Shown one piece after another: positions 60,323 through 64,000 of a stretch of 64,000 bases of DNA (positions are counted from its first letter, which is position 1; each line of letters begins with the position of its first letter). The notes beneath the pieces were generated by a model, which saw only the letters and a list, made by a program, of their open reading frames with translations, had not been told where the DNA came from and searched no databases. This stretch comes from Tritrichomonas musculus (taxonomy: Eukaryota > Parabasalia > Tritrichomonadida > Tritrichomonadidae), in NCBI GenBank assembly GCA_039105265.1, contig JAPFFF010000004.1, forward strand, positions 1,860,001 to 1,924,000, written 5' to 3'. A program made the translations under genes and the position numbers.

Positions 60323-60753
60323 TTTCCGTTTGACAAATTTTCTGTAAAAATCGGTTAATGGTGAATATTAGAAAAAAAATTACCATTGATAATTTTTCAA
60401 TTATTCCTATCCATTATCGCTGCTCAACCCAGAACTAATGTTCAAGAATTCAGCTCAAATGGTAAATCAAATAGCTCCTTTTCAAATTCCATTTCGTTTC
60501 TATTATTGTCATAATAAAAGTTCTCCTGATATTTGATTCAGAATTTAGTGAATTATTATTTTTCAAATGAAAAAAGAGCATTTTGCTTTTAAGACCAACA
60601 TTTAATATATTCACTCTCTAATTGAGAGTCTTAATGGTTGTTATTCAAGTATTATGAGTTTAAAAAATAATATCATTAAATATTCAGAAATCGCGTTTTG
60701 TTCATTAAAATTTTATTCAATAACAATTTCAATTAATGATAAATTTGTTTATA
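60323..60753. other. Spacer with less AT-rich pocket and hairpin
   Basis: At about 60400-60530 the sequence is less AT-rich. One frame reads LPLIIFQLFLSIIAAQPRTN and continues about 25 more residues, resembling a signal peptide, but it has no ATG and a stop just upstream. A 6-bp hairpin ACTCTC-TAATT-GAGAGT lies at 60613-60629. This may be the 5' region of the phosphatase gene. Confidence 0.4.
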
Positions 60754-61752
60754 TCATTTCCTTGGAGTAGAAAAATGAGAAAAGTTGCATGAATGATTCA
60801 AATCGCAGTCAAGACTCCTATTTGAATATTTGTAAATTGAAGTTGTTTGAGGTGTCCTATTTTTCTTCTTTTTCTTTGCTGATGATTTTGTTGAGTTTGT
60901 ATTTGAATTTTCATCTATTGCTGAGATATTTTTGGTTGTGCCATTCTTTATGTTTTGTAAAACTTGTGAATCAATAGAAACATCGAATGATTCATAACTT
61001 TCCATTTGATCAATATAAGCATCAAGGAAATTAGTATCATTTGGTGTTATAACTATCCCTAATTCTGTTGCTGTCTTTGACAAATATCTCTTTAATTTTG
61101 CAATGAACTTTTTATAATTTTCTGTAGATAAAAGTATCAAAGAAGCTTCTTTTTGTTTTAAGATTCTAATTTCTCTTTCTTGTCTGGTTTCAATTATTTG
61201 TTTATAGCGAGTAAATTTATCATCAACATCATTTTGGCGCTTTGCAGAAAACTCTGCTCTATTCTGATTTGATTCTTGATATAATGCTTCTGCAGTTCCA
61301 TATCTTCGTGATTTTGCATTAAATTTAGCTTGATTTATTAAGTATCTTGTTTCTGGATTTTCTCTTGTTGCAGCTAACTCCATCTCAGTCGCGTATCGAT
61401 CACCTAATTGTGCCATTGTCTCACCGTGTTTTGCATGAAGTGAAAAAAGTTTTTCTTGGTATTCAGCTTTAAGATTAAATATCATATCATTAGTTTCCTT
61501 TAAAGCCTTTATAGCTTCACATTTTACAGCCTCCTTTTTGATGTCAAATGTAAGATTTGTTTGTATTTGCTCTGTTTTTCCTTTAGCATCATTAATTTCT
61601 TCCTTTAATCGATCAATGTGGCAGTCAATTGCATGAGCCTTTCGAAATTCACAATTCTCAATAGCTTTCAATCTCTGCTTCTGGAGTAAAGACAATTCAT
61701 TAGTTAATTCATCAAGAGGATTTCTTTGAGTTTGGTTTGGTATTGTAGTCAT
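60754..61752 (-). CDS. Coiled-coil protein with UVR-like motif (332 aa)
   Basis: The protein is helical and charged over about residues 10-245, with heptad patterns (coiled coil). Near the start, LQKQRLKAIENCEFRKAHAI (about 23-42) followed by HIDRLKEEI matches the UVR motif (helix, AIE..F..A......I..LK), which in other proteins mediates protein contacts, as in UvrB and Clp adaptors. The C-terminus is Asn/Ser/Lys-rich, then ends with an aromatic/Cys segment. Two GTACGTTAA copies lie just upstream (about 61770-61793). A structural protein of the cytoskeleton or chromatin is conceivable. Confidence 0.65.
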   Translation of the reverse strand: MTTIPNQTQRNPLDELTNELSLLQKQRLKAIENCEFRKAHAIDCHIDRLKEEINDAKGKTEQIQTNLTFDIKKEAVKCEAIKALKETNDMIFNLKAEYQEKLFSLHAKHGETMAQLGDRYATEMELAATRENPETRYLINQAKFNAKSRRYGTAEALYQESNQNRAEFSAKRQNDVDDKFTRYKQIIETRQEREIRILKQKEASLILLSTENYKKFIAKLKRYLSKTATELGIVITPNDTNFLDAYIDQMESYESFDVSIDSQVLQNIKNGTTKNISAIDENSNTNSTKSSAKKKKKNRTPQTTSIYKYSNRSLDCDLNHSCNFSHFSTPRK

Positions 61753-61986
61753 ATATATAAAATATGCTGTACGTTAAGATGTTGTACGTTAAAAATAATT
61801 TATATTCATTCAAATAAATTGTTAAAGAAATAAGAAATATTGCTAAAGAAATATGATTTTTTTGAATACTGTCATTTAAAATTTTTATTTTTTGAACGTT
61901 AAAAAAATAAATGTATCATTGAAAAAATAAAAAATATTAATTTATATTACAAAAATACGAACAGTGTTTAATTAAAATATGCATAA

Positions 61987-64000
61987 TCAGTCATCGCTAC
62001 TTGAATCTTCATATAGCTTTGAAATGTTGGCATGTCCATCTTGAAAAATCTTTTCGAGCGAAGGACTTTTCTTTATCACCATTTGTGATTGTGATGTAGA
62101 AAATTGAACTGGCTCCGAAGGGTATTTTAACGGCGGTGCCCCTTTTTCTTTTTCCTTGTTTAATTTTAATTTTTGATTTGATCTCATGCAATAATAAATG
62201 GTATCTATTTTTTCGCTTGGGTTTGGTTTTGCTCTAAATACTTGAATAGAAATAATTTCTTTTTTCCCAAATTTAATTGTTGGTTTCAGGTCAAATATAT
62301 TATTAAATTGTGTAATGGTATACTTTGATGAGTGGCTAGTTGGTATTGGAGGAACTTTTATCATTGCTTCAAGGGATTCAAAAGAAGCCTTTGTGATGTC
62401 TTCGACATCATTATTATTTATGCATAGTTTTCTATTTTTTTCATTAGTATTAATATTATCATCGTAATCAGGAGTGTTCAATGAAATGATGGATGATGAT
62501 GATGATAAATTTGAAGGTATTGTTGGTTTGTATTTTTCATTTGGTGAAAAAGAATTGTCATTATTTTTTCTTGAATCAATCATTAATGACGAAGAACAAA
62601 ATCTAAAATCGTCATTTTGTGAAAGAAACTCTTCACTAACTGATATTGACGGATTTAATAGCATTTCTGGTGATGATTGTGTTGCTTTGGCATAATTGTT
62701 ATCACTTGGAAATATATCAAATGGAGTAGTACTACTACTGAAGCTATCATAATCATCAATAACTGAGAAATGAGGAGGAGGATCGCTATTAAAATTTCTT
62801 TGAACTTTGTCAAGAAAAGAGTCATCAAGTGAAAAGTCTGTTATTAATTGATATTGAGTTGTTCTTTTTGGTCCAACAGACGATGGTGATTCGTTTTTAG
62901 AATGTTCTTTATGTTTATCTCCATATTTTTTTGTATTGATGTATTGAGCATATGAAAGTTTTTTCTTCTTTTTTCTCTCTTTTATATAATTTTTCTTATT
63001 AATATTTGAACTATCGAATTGACTCTCAATAATGTCATTAAAATAGTTAATAGTATTAGTAGTGGTAGTTGTGTCTTCTTTTTTATTGTCATTTAACTTG
63101 GTATTATCGTTATCTTCATTTTTTAAATAATTATTTGATTTATGGTTGATTTGGATAAGTTTTCTATTCATCAAGCTAGAAAACTTTGTCTTAGTGTTAT
63201 TAAAATTTGATGGAGACTTTTTAATCATTATTTTTCCTTTTTGATTGTGAGTTTCTTCTGGTGGAGGTGACCATCCATTTTGTAATGCGTATTTTTTCCA
63301 ATTATCAATGACAAATTGAATTTGATCAGTTGTGAGACTCATTGACTTGCTGGAATTATTGTTGCAATTTCTAAATTTAATATGGGTGTGATTATTCTCT
63401 TTCATACTATTTGCATTTATTTTAGATGTATTGACATCTTTTTTTGTAAAGTGTATATTATTTCGATTTGTTTTAACTCTGTCTTGGTTATAAATAATAA
63501 TGTTTCTATTTCTAATAAGGTTAGGTGAGAGTAAATTTGAATTTACATTTGATGATTCTAACATTGCTGGTTTAGGTGATGAAACAGGTGTGGGTGAGGC
63601 TGAAGAATATATTTTTTGTTTATAATTTCTTTTAATTCTGATTTGTTCATAGCATACTGCATCTGTTGGGATGATTTTTTCTTTATCCTTATCATTTCCA
63701 AAAGCTATTGAAACGATTACTTGACAGATTTCGATCTTTTTATCTAAGTTGTTAGCATCTTTAAGTTGTTTTGGTGATAAAATGGAAAATCTTGAGCATT
63801 GATGAAAAAAATATGGAAGATTGTCTATCTTTTGATCAATGCTATTGATTTCAGTATTGTTTTCATTTCTATCTGTATCTAACGAGTGAATGGAAGTATC
63901 TTCAAAATGGCTTATAAGAGATTTATCATTTGATGTAAATGGTATAAAGCACTTCCCAATTATTCTTGATGTTAAATTTTCTTTTAAAATAAGTTGTATC
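61987..64000 (-). CDS. Unknown Asn/Ser-rich protein, 5' end off-window
   Basis: The frame is open without a stop from 63999 to the stop at 61987, so the gene begins beyond the right edge, giving at least 670 visible residues. An internal ATG at 63564 is not the start. The off-edge part (about 145 visible residues) looks globular: IIGKCFIPFTSND, SRFSILSPKQLKDANN, EICQVIVSIAFGNDKDKEK. The middle is low-complexity, rich in Asn, Ser and Lys, then a segment IKFGKKEIISIQVFRAKPN (about 170 residues before the end) with a beta pattern. No family recognised. Confidence 0.7.
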   Translation of the reverse strand, partial: IQLILKENLTSRIIGKCFIPFTSNDKSLISHFEDTSIHSLDTDRNENNTEINSIDQKIDNLPYFFHQCSRFSILSPKQLKDANNLDKKIEICQVIVSIAFGNDKDKEKIIPTDAVCYEQIRIKRNYKQKIYSSASPTPVSSPKPAMLESSNVNSNLLSPNLIRNRNIIIYNQDRVKTNRNNIHFTKKDVNTSKINANSMKENNHTHIKFRNCNNNSSKSMSLTTDQIQFVIDNWKKYALQNGWSPPPEETHNQKGKIMIKKSPSNFNNTKTKFSSLMNRKLIQINHKSNNYLKNEDNDNTKLNDNKKEDTTTTTNTINYFNDIIESQFDSSNINKKNYIKERKKKKKLSYAQYINTKKYGDKHKEHSKNESPSSVGPKRTTQYQLITDFSLDDSFLDKVQRNFNSDPPPHFSVIDDYDSFSSSTTPFDIFPSDNNYAKATQSSPEMLLNPSISVSEEFLSQNDDFRFCSSSLMIDSRKNNDNSFSPNEKYKPTIPSNLSSSSSIISLNTPDYDDNINTNEKNRKLCINNNDVEDITKASFESLEAMIKVPPIPTSHSSKYTITQFNNIFDLKPTIKFGKKEIISIQVFRAKPNPSEKIDTIYYCMRSNQKLKLNKEKEKGAPPLKYPSEPVQFSTSQSQMVIKKSPSLEKIFQDGHANISKLYEDSSSDD

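Noticed and set aside
63565-63600. Start of the last gene at 63564
   Set aside because: The frame continues open to the window edge with protein-like sequence, so that ATG is internal.
1-64000. tRNA, rRNA or CRISPR array
   Set aside because: I saw no T-loop-like GGTTCRA motif in an intergenic position, no rRNA-like stretch, and no regularly spaced direct repeats of CRISPR size. A covariance-model tRNA scan would be decisive.

Overview
The window looks like nuclear DNA of a trichomonad parabasalid, most likely a Tritrichomonas-like species. The evidence is very AT-rich spacers, short and almost intron-free genes, a family A-T initiator (TCAYW) close upstream of many start codons, one intron ending in the trichomonad signature ACTAACACACAG, expanded kinase, phosphatase and Myb families, flagellar genes, and a Maverick/Polinton element. 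The species is inferred and not proven.

Region 1, from the left edge to about 19.5 kb, is a Polinton (Maverick) whose left end lies outside the window. Visible parts are a capsid region, a retroviral-type integrase, a possible minor capsid protein, a large fibre-like repeat protein, a NUMOD4/HNH endonuclease, a protein-primed family B DNA polymerase carrying an inserted HNH domain, a packaging ATPase and several small unknown proteins. It looks nearly whole in the visible part (perhaps one break) and therefore fairly recent. Its right end abuts the catalytic half of a jerky/pogo-like DDE transposase, so it appears to have landed in an older DNA transposon.

Region 2, about 19.5-23.1 kb, is a graveyard of DNA transposons: the interrupted DDE transposase, a second decayed transposase on the minus strand, and three nested terminal-inverted-repeat elements (about 2 kb, 611 bp and 111 bp) with recognisable target duplications.

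Region 3, about 23.2-64 kb, is host DNA with about 20 genes on both strands. They include an RGG-box protein, two armadillo-like proteins, a bromodomain protein, a WD40 protein, the flagellar dynein-transport adaptor DAW1/ODA16, an intron-containing LMBR1-family membrane protein, a WW-MyTH4-RhoGAP protein, two PPP phosphatases, a NEK-like and a CAMK/SNF1-like kinase, a FOP/LisH basal-body-type protein, a protein with about four ubiquitin-like folds, a Myb R2R3 protein, ribosomal protein eL19, a UVR-motif coiled-coil protein and several low-complexity proteins. A gene on the minus strand runs off the right edge. Long AT-rich spacers (notably 48.6-51.9 kb) carry no visible gene. The host genes do not form operons. 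They fit cytoskeletal/flagellar signalling, gene regulation and translation.
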